64,000 bases of DNA, from assembly GCF_014644435.1 (NCBI RefSeq), contig NZ_BMKR01000024.1, positions 42,247-106,246 on the forward strand. Reading direction: 5' to 3'. A program made the translations under genes and the position numbers. This DNA comes from Paenibacillus albidus (GTDB lineage Bacteria > Bacillota > Bacilli > Paenibacillales > Paenibacillaceae). The notes beneath the pieces are model-generated. The model had not been told where the DNA came from and did no database searches. It saw only the letters and a list, made by a program, of their open reading frames with translations. Of this stretch, positions 1 through 8,353 are shown one piece after another; position 1 is the stretch's first letter; each line of letters begins with the position of its first letter.

Positions 1-301
1 ATCCACTTCCACCATTTCCGTCCTCACAAAAACCAAACCAATTTTGTTTTACTTCAGGAAACTGATACCATGCCTTTAATAAGCCGTCAGTTATTTTTAT
101 TGTATTTGATTTGTCTTTTAAAAAATATAAATACTTGAGAATATTCGTATGTAACTGTTGGTACTCTTCCTTTTTGCTGTTAAAAAGAAGAAAGGGATCA
201 ATAAATAAAGGTAAGTCATTTATAAGTGAAATATCAAATGCTCCATACTCTTCGATGACTTGCGGGCTTACTTCAAAAAAATCGCTAAAGTATAGCTTCA
301 C
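1..301 (-). CDS. Unrecognised protein, N-terminal part (runs off window)
   Basis: An open frame starts at a GTG (299-301) preceded by AAAGGAG nine bases upstream and continues without a stop to the window edge. It gives about 100 residues beginning VKLYFSDFFEVSPQVIEEYG and containing a DLPLFIDPFLLFN stretch. I do not recognise a catalytic domain in this part. The gene is AT-rich and lies 58 bases downstream of the gene at 360-1439 on the same strand, so the two are probably co-transcribed. The pairing with a possible nuclease and the base composition suggest an acquired restriction or defence locus, but this is inference. The protein is real by frame length and ribosome-binding site; its function is unknown. 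Confidence 0.7.
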   Translation of the reverse strand, partial: MKLYFSDFFEVSPQVIEEYGAFDISLINDLPLFIDPFLLFNSKKEEYQQLHTNILKYLYFLKDKSNTIKITDGLLKAWYQFPEVKQNWFGFCEDGNGGSG

Positions 302-359
302 TTAATCACTCTCCTTTATGATTTTCAACACATCATCAATCTAATCAACAAATCACTAA

Positions 360-1439
360 TCACTTTTTGAATATATGGTGTATTCGCTCAAGTTCATTAA
401 CTTTAGATTCTACTCTTTCAATTAACATTTCATTGGTTTCATCAATCCAACTTGCATTCAAATCAAAACTATTTAATCTCATGATCCCTTGTTTACTCTT
501 AACTGGTATTTCAATGCTTGACCAAGGATTTTGATAAAAAACTTGGCAATTACTTAAACCGATTATTATGCCAGCCCATTCATGATTATTTCTAAAATAT
601 CCGTCGTATTGTTGTACATTCCTTTCATAAATCTGCCCTTCATAGTGCTTGAGCCAAGTTAGATCACCAAAAATCGAAGATCCTTTTTTGCCATAAAGCA
701 TCTGCCAAATACCAAAGTTACTAGTTTGATATATATTTTTAAAAGAATCCGAATAGCAAGGATAAACATCACTTTTATTAATAGATAGGTCACTATCTTC
801 AAAGTTAAGCCACAATATATTTATTGCTCCATATACAGTTTGTTCAGCTTTTCCTTTATTACTTAGCAGCCTTTTGTACAGTTCTGCGATCCTATCCTTA
901 TTCTTCCCGCGTATGTAGTTAACTGAAACAGTACTTACCTTTAAGATATCGCTATTGTTTTTTAATTGTGAAATTTCTTGATTGTAAAATCCCCTTAACT
1001 TTTCTTCAGCCGCCTTATTCATTCTTGGCGTCATCACTTCAATGAATAACTCTTGGCCTGTATAATCGTTCACTTTAAAATCCGGTGTTTTTTTATCTTT
1101 CTTTTCTGCTATCTCTTCAACCTTGAATCTAGACTCTTCAAGCATATAGCGACATCTATACTCTCCAAGCGTTCCTACTGCTTGATTATAGTTATCCTTA
1201 GTTTGAAGCACTCGTGAATTCCAAGTCTTCTCAAAATAATTTGGGTGTTTTTTCTTGGTTTCTAATATAATTTCTAAGAGCTTTTCAGCACGTTTTTTCT
1301 CTTGAAAAAAAGTATTCTCACTTTCTAATACTCTTACCAACCTATCAATTGGGTGGGTTCTTATACATATTTTATTTTTATGAATGTTATCCCAAAACTT
1401 TTCTGGAATAATACTCTTTAATTCAATAATATTCTCCAT
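360..1439 (-). CDS. Unknown protein with a possible PD-(D/E)XK-like nuclease core
   Basis: This is a 359-residue AT-rich gene with an ATG start after AGGAGAG. Around residues 90-135 the order GTLGEYRCRY, then PDFKV, then LFIEVMTP resembles a PD-(D/E)XK restriction-nuclease core (helix Glu, PD, then ExK). The Lys of the last motif is Met here, so the active site would be altered or the resemblance fortuitous. The rest of the protein has no motif I recognise. It lies just upstream of the partial gene at 1-301 on the same strand, and both look like acquired defence-type genes. Family knowledge covers only the motif pattern; the nuclease assignment is inference with low certainty. The coding call itself is secure. 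Confidence 0.6.
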   Translation of the reverse strand: MENIIELKSIIPEKFWDNIHKNKICIRTHPIDRLVRVLESENTFFQEKKRAEKLLEIILETKKKHPNYFEKTWNSRVLQTKDNYNQAVGTLGEYRCRYMLEESRFKVEEIAEKKDKKTPDFKVNDYTGQELFIEVMTPRMNKAAEEKLRGFYNQEISQLKNNSDILKVSTVSVNYIRGKNKDRIAELYKRLLSNKGKAEQTVYGAINILWLNFEDSDLSINKSDVYPCYSDSFKNIYQTSNFGIWQMLYGKKGSSIFGDLTWLKHYEGQIYERNVQQYDGYFRNNHEWAGIIIGLSNCQVFYQNPWSSIEIPVKSKQGIMRLNSFDLNASWIDETNEMLIERVESKVNELERIHHIFKK

Positions 1440-2049
1440 AATTTCTCTCCTGTTAATAGAATATATGTGTGACTACGCATCACTTATCGTTTCTGACTAT
1501 CAAACTTGTCTTCATATCTTTAAGCCTTATTGAATCGCTTCATCCGAGTTTACTTTGTCTACTTTATCAGGTCGTCATTGGCTTCAATTACATTGTACCA
1601 TATGCTGGAATCTCCTTCTTTCGTATCGCAGAATACTCTCTAATAGTTGCTGAGAAGATGTGTACTACTTTACCTAGCATAGACAAACAGTAATTTGGAT
1701 GTAATCTCCCTCCCAGCTATCTTTAAGCATCCTGCTCGCGCTTCAAATAATAACAAAAATACCCTCTCAGTAAAGAGAGGGTGATCACACATTAACTTCT
1801 CATTCGTTTTTTTCGTTCCAAACTAATAATAATGAACATCTTTCCACATGTATCGTGCGTTCAGTGCGAGCAACCTCGACACAAAGTGCCCCAACAAATG
1901 TAAAGCCGACAATCTAAACCAAAGGATCTTCGGATTAATAATTCCAAATATTTACCACTTAAAAATGAGCTCTTAATTATACTACCCCATCCACTTGCCG
2001 GGTGCCCCCTTGCCCATCTATGATCATCCGCGGGTAAAAATCATTCACC
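1440..2049. other. Intergenic stretch without a convincing gene
   Basis: About 600 AT-rich bases separate the two leftmost genes from the SF0329-like gene. The only structure seen is the minus-strand terminator at 1761-1782. A 74-codon plus-strand frame at 1469-1693 lacks a ribosome-binding site and any recognisable motif and is not called. On the minus strand, short broken frames near 1500-1620 could be the remains of a lost gene. Confidence 0.5.
1750..1782 (-). terminator. Rho-independent terminator, minus strand
   Basis: A perfect 8-bp stem (ACCCTCTC / GAGAGGGT, loop AGTAAA) at 1761-1782 is followed on the minus strand by ATTTTTGTTATT. It would end transcription coming from the gene at 2050-2619. 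Confidence 0.7.
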
Positions 2050-2619
2050 TCACAATGTATCACGCCGTAGTTCATAAAAATACTGCACAATCGGATGCTT
2101 CAACCTCATCTTCTCGGACATGCTTAAAATCCGCTTCTTCCCAACCCTCCTGTCCACCAAAGCCAGAATATTCAATACCATATCACTGCTCTCCAAGCTC
2201 TCCTCTATAGGAGTAGTTAGGAACTTATTTGCCACAACAATAAAATTGGATTTGCTTAATGAAGCTTGTGCTGCCAAAAGCTCTTTGGCGTGTTCTGTAC
2301 TTTTTCTGCTTCTGGCCATTACGATTAGGCGATCCTCCGGCACTGGCCCCTTAGCTGCTTGTCTGACCGCTTCAATGTCGTCCTTGCTGACAGGAATCTG
2401 GATATCCGGATCATTCTTAATTTCCAGCTCTGTTTGATACCATCTGATCGTGTTCGTTTTATCACCCATATTGAGTATGTTCTTTTTATCTACTGAGATA
2501 TAACAGATCCCAGATTTATCAGGCAGATAACGGTAACCTGGCGCGCGGTATTCTACCCTTCCATGTAACGCAGGACTGAGAAAGCCCTCCAGTTGTTGCT
2601 TCAATTTGCTCCAGGACAT
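2050..2619 (-). CDS. SF0329-family hypothetical protein
   Basis: The gene encodes 189 residues starting MSWSKLKQQLEGFLSPALHG, a start typical of the uncharacterised SF0329 family as I remember it. The ATG at 2617-2619 is chosen because GGAGGGGG lies seven bases upstream; a longer frame starting 21 bases earlier has no such site. The N-terminal half carries GRVEYRAPGYRY and GICYISVDKK, probably a small mixed alpha/beta domain. The C-terminal half has an amphipathic LIVMARSRKSTEH segment and ends in a basic helix. There are no membrane segments or catalytic motifs. It is monocistronic, with a terminator about 270 bases downstream. Its function is unknown. Confidence 0.7.
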   Translation of the reverse strand: MSWSKLKQQLEGFLSPALHGRVEYRAPGYRYLPDKSGICYISVDKKNILNMGDKTNTIRWYQTELEIKNDPDIQIPVSKDDIEAVRQAAKGPVPEDRLIVMARSRKSTEHAKELLAAQASLSKSNFIVVANKFLTTPIEESLESSDMVLNILALVDRRVGKKRILSMSEKMRLKHPIVQYFYELRRDTL

Positions 2620-2747
2620 GTAATCCCCCTCCATAACCAAACAGAGGAAAGGCTTGTTGGCTCCGGGTTTATCCCATCTCCATTCATCCGATCCTCATTC
2701 TCTTGACGTCTTTTCTCTATTTTCTACACGGATTTATTTAGAATCAC

Positions 2748-3737
2748 TTAATCTCCGTGCTCCTCCGCTCCATCCTGCTCTTTGCTTCCAAATTCATCGA
2801 GCAGCGCACGCACTTCATCTGTTGATTTTGCGTTCATTAAGTTATTTCTTAATTCACTTGCTCCGCGAAATCCGCGGACATATATTTTAAAGAATCGGGC
2901 AAGAGGTCTGAACGAACGTGGTTCCAGTCCTGAATATTGATCATGGAGATCCAGATGCAGCCGCAGCAAATCAAGCAATTCCCTACTACTGTGATCCTTC
3001 GGCTCCCTCTCAAACGCAAACGGATTATGAAAAATACCACGCCCGATCATAATACCATCCACACCGTATTGCTCAGCAAGCTTGAGGCCGGTCTCACGGT
3101 CAGGGATATCCCCGTTAATGGTCAGCAGTGTATCTGGTGCCACCTCATCACGAAGTTTCTTAATCTCAGGAATCAGCTCCCAGTGAGCATCTGCTTTGCT
3201 CATTTCCTCTCTTGTGCGCAGATGAATGGACAGATTAACAATGTCTTGCTGCAAAATATGGGTTAACCAGCCGCGCCATTCGTCTAAGCTACTGAAACCG
3301 AGCCTTGTTTTTACACTGACGGGCAGTCCCCCGGCTTTGGCTGCTTGAATGATATCCGCTGCGATTTCCGGACGGCAGATCAGGCCGCTTCCCTTCCCGT
3401 TCTCTGCTACATTCGCTACAGGACAACCCATGTTAATATCGATGCCTTTGAATCCTTCCTTCGCCATACCGATGCTCATTTGACGAAAGTATTCCGGCTT
3501 ATCTCCCCAGATATGAGCTACAATGGGCTGTTCATCCTCTGTGAAAGTCAAACGCCCGCGCACACTCTGGTTCCCCTCCGGGTGACAATAACTCTCTGTA
3601 TTCGCAAACTCCGTAAAAAACACATCCGGTCTGGCAGCAATACTTACGACATGGCGAAAAACAACATCCGTCACATCCTCCATGGGCGCCAGTATAAAAA
3701 ACGGCCGCGGTAAATCACGCCAAAAATTATTTGTCAT
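2748..3737 (-). CDS. dus: tRNA-dihydrouridine synthase
   Basis: This FMN-dependent enzyme reduces specific uridines to dihydrouridine in the tRNA D-loop, using NADPH. The 329-residue protein has the family landmarks in order. PFFILAPMEDVTD near the N-terminus is the FMN-binding barrel start. NMGCPVANV at about residues 102-110 contains the catalytic Cys105, followed by SVKTRLGF. INGDIPD and GIMIGRG near 230-260 form the phosphate-binding end of the barrel. The start at 3735-3737 (MTNNFWRD) follows AGAGGTTTTGG; seven extra in-frame codons upstream are unlikely to be translated. It stands alone between accessory genes. Which U position it modifies cannot be told from sequence, so the DusA/B/C subclass is left open. 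Confidence 0.9.
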   Translation of the reverse strand: MTNNFWRDLPRPFFILAPMEDVTDVVFRHVVSIAARPDVFFTEFANTESYCHPEGNQSVRGRLTFTEDEQPIVAHIWGDKPEYFRQMSIGMAKEGFKGIDINMGCPVANVAENGKGSGLICRPEIAADIIQAAKAGGLPVSVKTRLGFSSLDEWRGWLTHILQQDIVNLSIHLRTREEMSKADAHWELIPEIKKLRDEVAPDTLLTINGDIPDRETGLKLAEQYGVDGIMIGRGIFHNPFAFEREPKDHSSRELLDLLRLHLDLHDQYSGLEPRSFRPLARFFKIYVRGFRGASELRNNLMNAKSTDEVRALLDEFGSKEQDGAEEHGD

Positions 3738-4020
3738 ATCCAAAACCTCTCTATGCATACCAGGACAAATCTGTATCCCGAAGTGGTAAACCCAACCTGC
3801 TCAAGCCCTTACTTCTTCTTCACTTACAGCATGTTAAATCAAAGTATATCATAACCCCGAGAGAGGCATACATATCCCAAAAAATTCAAAAAAGAGGAGG
3901 CGGGGTGAATTTTTGAGTAAGCACCCGCTTCCTTATAAAATCCTTAAAAATGGCTATTACAATAGCAGTAACAATTTATCAAAAGTGTACAAACTGGAAT
4001 GTAAAATGGAGGAATTTAAG

Positions 4021-4721
4021 ATGTATGAGTACATAATAAAAACCAATAATGTTTCTAAAAAATTCAAAAAGACATATGCAATAAAAGATTTATCTATGTC
4101 TGTAAGAAAAAATTCTGTCTACGGTTTATTAGGACCTAATGGTGCTGGCAAATCAACATTATTGAAGATGATTACAGGAATTATCAGACCGACTTCAGGT
4201 GAAATATTATTCAACAATCTCCCTTGGACTCGAAAAGATTTATTGAATATTGGTTCATTAATCGAATTACCTCCACTCTATGAAAATTTAACGGCGTTTG
4301 AAAATTTAAAAGTGCGAGCGACTCTTATGGGCATTTCAACAAATAAATGTAATGAGGTTTTACAAAAAATGGACTTACTAAATGCTAAAAATAAAAAGAC
4401 TCCGATTTTTCGTTAGGAATGAAGCAGAGATTGGGTATAGCATTAGCGCTACTAAATAACCCCCAATTATTAGTCTTAGATGAACCTACAAACGGGTTAG
4501 ACCCTTTTGGTATTGAAGAATTAAGGAAAATGATTCGAACATTTGCGGAGTCTGGGATTTCTGTAATTATATCAAGTCATATTTTAAGCGAAGTACAAAA
4601 AGTTGCCGATGACATAGGGATCATATACAATGGTTTGCTCCTGTATCAAGATAAAATTGATGCAAATGAAAATCTGGAACAACTGTTTATGGATATCGTC
4701 AGAAAGGAGCGTGAATCCTGA
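4021..4721 (+). pseudogene. Lantibiotic-immunity ABC ATPase (LanF type), frameshifted
   Basis: This is the ATP-binding subunit of a LanFEG-type exporter that expels lantibiotics from the membrane. The first frame (4021-4416) carries Walker A GPNGAGKST (residues 38-46) and an IELPPLYENL segment, where the usual Q-loop Gln is replaced by Glu as in LanF immunity ATPases. It then stops at TAG 4414-4416. The second frame (to 4721) continues with the signature LGMKQRL, Walker B LLVLDEPTNGLDP and the H-loop SSHIL. Restoring one base near 4402-4404, turning KTPIFR-stop into a KTSDFSLG-type reading, rejoins them into 233 codons, the normal family length. The 701-base span fits a single-base deletion. 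It is either a recent pseudogene or a sequencing error. The start follows TGGAGGAATTTAAG. Confidence 0.85.
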
Positions 4722-5482
4722 TGTTACGAACATATTTAAGAGCAGAAAACTTGAAATTTAAACGCTCCCTATTTAGAAAACTCATTATATTTATTCCAGT
4801 AGCTTTAATTTTAATATCGATGATATTTATATTTATTGGTATTGGTTTAGGTGGTTTTTCAAGCTCTATCGTTTGCAATTGGTGTATGCCTATTGCGTCT
4901 ATATCCATTGTGATTTTATGTCATTTAGTTAATGATAAGGATCAAAAACACAAATACCGAACTCTTTATAGTTTGCCCATCGATTTGGAGAAGACATTTA
5001 TTTCTAAAACAATATTGATAGTGCTTAATCTTTTGATACTATCATTATTGCTATCGTTTATCACTGTTATCTCTGAGTGCATATTGTCAGGTGTTTCAGG
5101 TGCAATTGGTCATAGCGGATATTATCTTTTAGGATACTGCTTATTGTGGCTCTCTTTATTATGGCAGATCCCTTTCTGTTTATTTTTGGATCAAAAAGTC
5201 GGATTTGTTGGTTCTGTGATCATAAATTTGTTTGCCAGTGCGTCAGGTGGTTTATTTTTTTCCTTGACGCCTTTGTTTTGGTTCTTCCCATATAGCTGGC
5301 CTGCGAGGTTTATGGTTACATTATTTGGAGTTTTGCCAAACGGATTATTAGTCGAAGCAGATTCAAGATACATTTTAAATTTAGGAGAAAGTTCATTGCT
5401 GGTATTGATATCCTTGCTTGCTATGCTGGTTCTTTCAGCATTGTTTTCGCGCTGGTACGGAAAGCAGGTGTATCGCAAATGA
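4721..5482 (+). CDS. Lantibiotic-immunity ABC permease, MutE/EpiE (LanE) type
   Basis: This is a 253-residue integral membrane protein with about six hydrophobic segments, rich in Leu, Ile and Ser. It begins MLRTYLRAENLKFKRSLFRK, the cytosolic lead-in typical of LanE/LanG permeases. The ATG overlaps the TGA of the ATPase frame (ATGA) and is preceded by AAAGGAG, so translation is coupled to the frameshifted gene. It pairs with the next permease to form the membrane part of a LanFEG complex. No lantibiotic precursor or modification gene is visible nearby, so the cassette would give resistance to others' peptides rather than self-immunity. The gene is strongly AT-rich compared with the two-component genes that follow. 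The family call rests on order and topology. Confidence 0.8.
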   Translation: MLRTYLRAENLKFKRSLFRKLIIFIPVALILISMIFIFIGIGLGGFSSSIVCNWCMPIASISIVILCHLVNDKDQKHKYRTLYSLPIDLEKTFISKTILIVLNLLILSLLLSFITVISECILSGVSGAIGHSGYYLLGYCLLWLSLLWQIPFCLFLDQKVGFVGSVIINLFASASGGLFFSLTPLFWFFPYSWPARFMVTLFGVLPNGLLVEADSRYILNLGESSLLVLISLLAMLVLSALFSRWYGKQVYRK

Positions 5483-6210
5483 CGATTATAAGGGAGTTTT
5501 TTTCTAACTTTACCAAAATCAAACGAACTCCAATTATTTTATTGCATTTGTTACTGCCTATCGTGGTTACAACATTATTTTTAGTTTATTACGCTTATGC
5601 TGGATACCATATTATTCCTGATGTGAGGTTGTTTTTCGTTATATTACAAATAGGTTATCCGATTTTTGTTAGTATCGTTGTGCCCATTTTAATTCATTTA
5701 GATAGGAATATAAACAATATTCAAAATGCTTTAGGTTTAGTGGAGTCTCGAAGAAGCGTATACCTGGGGAAATTGTTCTTTCTACTGTTTCTTTCAGCCA
5801 TAAGTATGATAATATATGGACTTTGTTTCTATATTGGAGTCCATTTTTTTCTGGATATCAGCATAACACACTTTGGTTCATATCTTGACATATTTTATAT
5901 ATTTTTGTTTAGCAACTTATTTTTATATTTATTACACGTTCCGATTGCTTTTCGGTTTGGTTCAAGTATTTCTGTTTTGTTAGGGATCTCTGGTACAATT
6001 TTTGCAGGTTACTTTAAAAATGCTATTGGTGATCAAATTTGGCCGATCATTCCTTGGGAATGGGGTGTTCGGTTTTTGGAAAATGATTTTGGCTTTTCAA
6101 ACACACCTGTTTTTCCTGGAATTATTTCTCTGATTATGATTACTTCGATTGTTCTGGTTTTGTCACTACTATGGTTTAGTAGATGGGAAGGTAAAGTCAT
6201 ACAAGAATAA
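5479..6210 (+). CDS. Lantibiotic-immunity ABC permease, MutG (LanG) type
   Basis: This 243-residue permease has six predicted membrane spans and begins MTIIREFFSNFTKIKRTPII. The KIKRTP segment before the first span is typical of the LanG family. Its ATG overlaps the stop of the preceding permease by four bases, indicating translational coupling. With the LanE-like protein it would form the channel driven by the LanF ATPase, removing lantibiotics from the cytoplasmic membrane. The low G+C matches the two genes before it and not those after it. It ends 17 bases before the response regulator, whose own ribosome-binding site AAGGAGGAT lies in that gap. Loss of LanF would leave this permease without its motor. 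Confidence 0.8.
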   Translation: MTIIREFFSNFTKIKRTPIILLHLLLPIVVTTLFLVYYAYAGYHIIPDVRLFFVILQIGYPIFVSIVVPILIHLDRNINNIQNALGLVESRRSVYLGKLFFLLFLSAISMIIYGLCFYIGVHFFLDISITHFGSYLDIFYIFLFSNLFLYLLHVPIAFRFGSSISVLLGISGTIFAGYFKNAIGDQIWPIIPWEWGVRFLENDFGFSNTPVFPGIISLIMITSIVLVLSLLWFSRWEGKVIQE

Positions 6211-6227
6211 AACAAGGAGGATAGACT

Positions 6228-6902
6228 ATGCCGAAACTGTTGGTGGTCGATGATGACCTTGATATGCTGGCCCTGGTGCGCTCCGCCCTGGAAAAGGACG
6301 GCCACCAGGTAGACACCGAAACGGATGCCGCTACCGTGCAGCCCGCCCGGTGCCAGCTGTACGATCTTCTACTGCTCGATGTGATGATGCCCGGCGAGGA
6401 TGGCTTTTCCCTTTGCAGCCGTATCCGTGCCGAGGTGGATTGCCCCATCCTGTTCTTAACCGCCAAGGCGGAAGACGCGGCCCTTGTACAGGGCTTTGGC
6501 CTGGGCGCCGATGATTACATTAAAAAGCCATTCAGTATTGCTGAGCTGCGCGCACGGGTAAACGCCCATCTGCGGCGGGAGGTGCGCCAGCCGACCTCCA
6601 CCCTGAGCCGAGGCGGTGTGCGCTTTGATATGCAGGCAAAAGTGGCCATCGCGGGCGAACACACACTGCCCTTTACCAAGGGCGAATACGCCATCTGTGA
6701 GCACCTGGCCCTGCACGCCGGACAGGTGTTTACCAAAGAACAATTATACGAAGCGGTTTTCGGCTTTGATGCCGAGGGCGATTCGTCAGCCATTGCGGAG
6801 CACATCAAAAATATCCGCGCCAAGCTGAAAGCCGACGGCCTCAGCCCCATAGAAACCGTTTGGGGGGTGGGCTACAAATGGCGAAAAGACAGCGTTCTGT
6901 AA
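6228..6902 (+). CDS. OmpR-family response regulator (LanR-like)
   Basis: The 224-residue regulator has a receiver domain and a winged-helix DNA-binding domain. VVDDD near the N-terminus and LLLLDVMMPGEDG place the phospho-acceptor at Asp51. DDYIKKPFSIAEL holds the conserved Lys. The C-terminal half (about 125-224) contains FTKGEYAICEHLALHAGQVFTKEQLYEAVFG and ends VWGVGYKWR, the usual OmpR wing. The start follows AAGGAGGATAGACT. It overlaps the kinase gene by 25 bases and sits directly behind the immunity transporter, so it most likely controls that cassette in response to the lantibiotic. It is clearly G+C-rich, unlike the permeases 17 bases upstream, which points to a mosaic origin for the locus. 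Confidence 0.85.
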   Translation: MPKLLVVDDDLDMLALVRSALEKDGHQVDTETDAATVQPARCQLYDLLLLDVMMPGEDGFSLCSRIRAEVDCPILFLTAKAEDAALVQGFGLGADDYIKKPFSIAELRARVNAHLRREVRQPTSTLSRGGVRFDMQAKVAIAGEHTLPFTKGEYAICEHLALHAGQVFTKEQLYEAVFGFDAEGDSSAIAEHIKNIRAKLKADGLSPIETVWGVGYKWRKDSVL

Positions 6903-8236
6903 GCCTTTCCTTTGTGCTTTTGCGCTTTGCCATAGTTATGCTTGGCTGTATGCTGTTATGCTGCCTGGCATGGTATGTCGTCATGGTGCGGCTTCAAAAC
7001 ACCGGCGTTACTTACCAGGGAGCCGTCTCCAACCAACAGGTGGAGAAAATGCTGGCCGGAGAGCCAAAAACTTTTGTTTCTCCTGGTGACGATTTTCTGG
7101 CCGAGTACGCTTTGTTTGGCCGGAACGGCGAAGTATTGGAAAGCAACGTAGAGGGAAAGAAGCTGGAAGTCCTGGCCGGGTTTTTACAGGAGGATGCCTA
7201 CAGCATACATGTTTCGCGGTACACCTACACGGATGGAAGCACCGTAATCTTTCGCTGGCATTACAGGGCAGAGTTTGTCAACCCTGTGCTGCGTGGCATC
7301 CTGCCCCCCGCTGAATACCTGGGGCTGGCCACACTTGGTGTAGCGTTGGTGCTCTGTCTGCTGTTTAACACCCTGTGGCTCCGTCGGCGCCTCGCCGCCA
7401 AGCTGAAGCTGTTCAGCGAGGTGAGTGAAAAGGTAGGCGCGCAGGAATTGGATTTCGCAATTCCCCACGCGGGCATACGGGAGTACGACCAGGCGCTCGG
7501 TGCTATGGAGCATATGCGGGAGGCATTGTACAGCTCCCTGTCCACTCAGTGGGCGGCACAGCAAGAACGCGAGGCGGAAATAGCAGCACTCGCGCATGAT
7601 TTAAAAACCCCGCTCACCCTGGTGGGAGGCAACGCCGAACTTCTGCTGGATGAAGAACTGCCTGAGAGCAGCCGCAAAATGGTGGAAACAATTGAGGCAA
7701 GCAACGACCGGGCCAAGCAGTATGTTGCCAGCCTGCTGGAAACCTCCGCCGGTGCGGATGAGGTATTTGAAAACACCAGCCTGCCCGCCATGTTTGACGA
7801 GCTTTGCCAGAGCACAATGGCCATTGCAGAAGCCAAGAGGGTTTGCCTGCAAACCCAAAACGGCCTGGAGGGTGCTGCGAGCATTCAGAAAGACCATTTA
7901 CTTCGCGCTCTCGGTAATGTGGTGCAGAATGCTATCGAGCATACACCTGCGGGTGGAAACGTGTATTTGGAAGGCAGCATGGTAGATGGCGGCTGGCAAG
8001 TCACTGTGTGTGATGAAGGCCCCGGCTTTAGCAAGGCGGCGTTACACCATGCAACAGAGCGCCTATGGCGTGGTGATGCAGCGCGTGGCACCGATGGACA
8101 CAGTGGCCTTGGCCTTTGGTTTGCAGCACAAGTAGCAAAAACGCACGCAGGACAACTAGAACTGCGCAACTGCAATTCTGGTGGGGTGGTTACAATCAAG
8201 TTAACTTTGGATCACAAAAACTGTGTGGGAAATTAG
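6878..8236 (+). CDS. Sensor histidine kinase (LanK-like)
   Basis: This is a 452-residue membrane kinase, partner of the preceding regulator. Two membrane spans, at about residues 10-38 and 145-170, enclose an extracytoplasmic sensor of about 105 residues. The H-box ALAHDLKTPLT puts the phosphorylated residue near His240. The N-box (NVVQNAIEHTP), G1 (DEGPGF) and G2 (GHSGLGLW) follow in order. The ATG at 6878, inside the end of the regulator gene, is preferred over an in-frame TTG at 6860 because GGGGGGTGG precedes it. High G+C matches the regulator. The large extracellular domain is bigger than in intramembrane-sensing BceS kinases, so direct ligand sensing is plausible. The signal is inferred to be a lantibiotic from the neighbours only. 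Confidence 0.85.
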   Translation: MAKRQRSVSLSFVLLRFAIVMLGCMLLCCLAWYVVMVRLQNTGVTYQGAVSNQQVEKMLAGEPKTFVSPGDDFLAEYALFGRNGEVLESNVEGKKLEVLAGFLQEDAYSIHVSRYTYTDGSTVIFRWHYRAEFVNPVLRGILPPAEYLGLATLGVALVLCLLFNTLWLRRRLAAKLKLFSEVSEKVGAQELDFAIPHAGIREYDQALGAMEHMREALYSSLSTQWAAQQEREAEIAALAHDLKTPLTLVGGNAELLLDEELPESSRKMVETIEASNDRAKQYVASLLETSAGADEVFENTSLPAMFDELCQSTMAIAEAKRVCLQTQNGLEGAASIQKDHLLRALGNVVQNAIEHTPAGGNVYLEGSMVDGGWQVTVCDEGPGFSKAALHHATERLWRGDAARGTDGHSGLGLWFAAQVAKTHAGQLELRNCNSGGVVTIKLTLDHKNCVGN

Positions 8237-8353
8237 GCGATGCGGGACCGGATCTACCCTCCATCCTACTGTGATGTTGAGCAAAAAACAGCACAAAATA
8301 TCATGCGCTGCTCCCCTCCCCGCCTTAAACTGTAGAAAAAAGGAGGAGACAGG

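Noticed and set aside
1469..1693. 74-codon plus-strand ORF
   Set aside because: No ribosome-binding site, no recognisable motif, and it sits between two minus-strand genes.
4395..4425. Programmed ribosomal frameshift in the LanF gene
   Set aside because: No X-XXY-YYZ slippery heptamer with a downstream structure is evident at the junction, and the family is not known for recoding.
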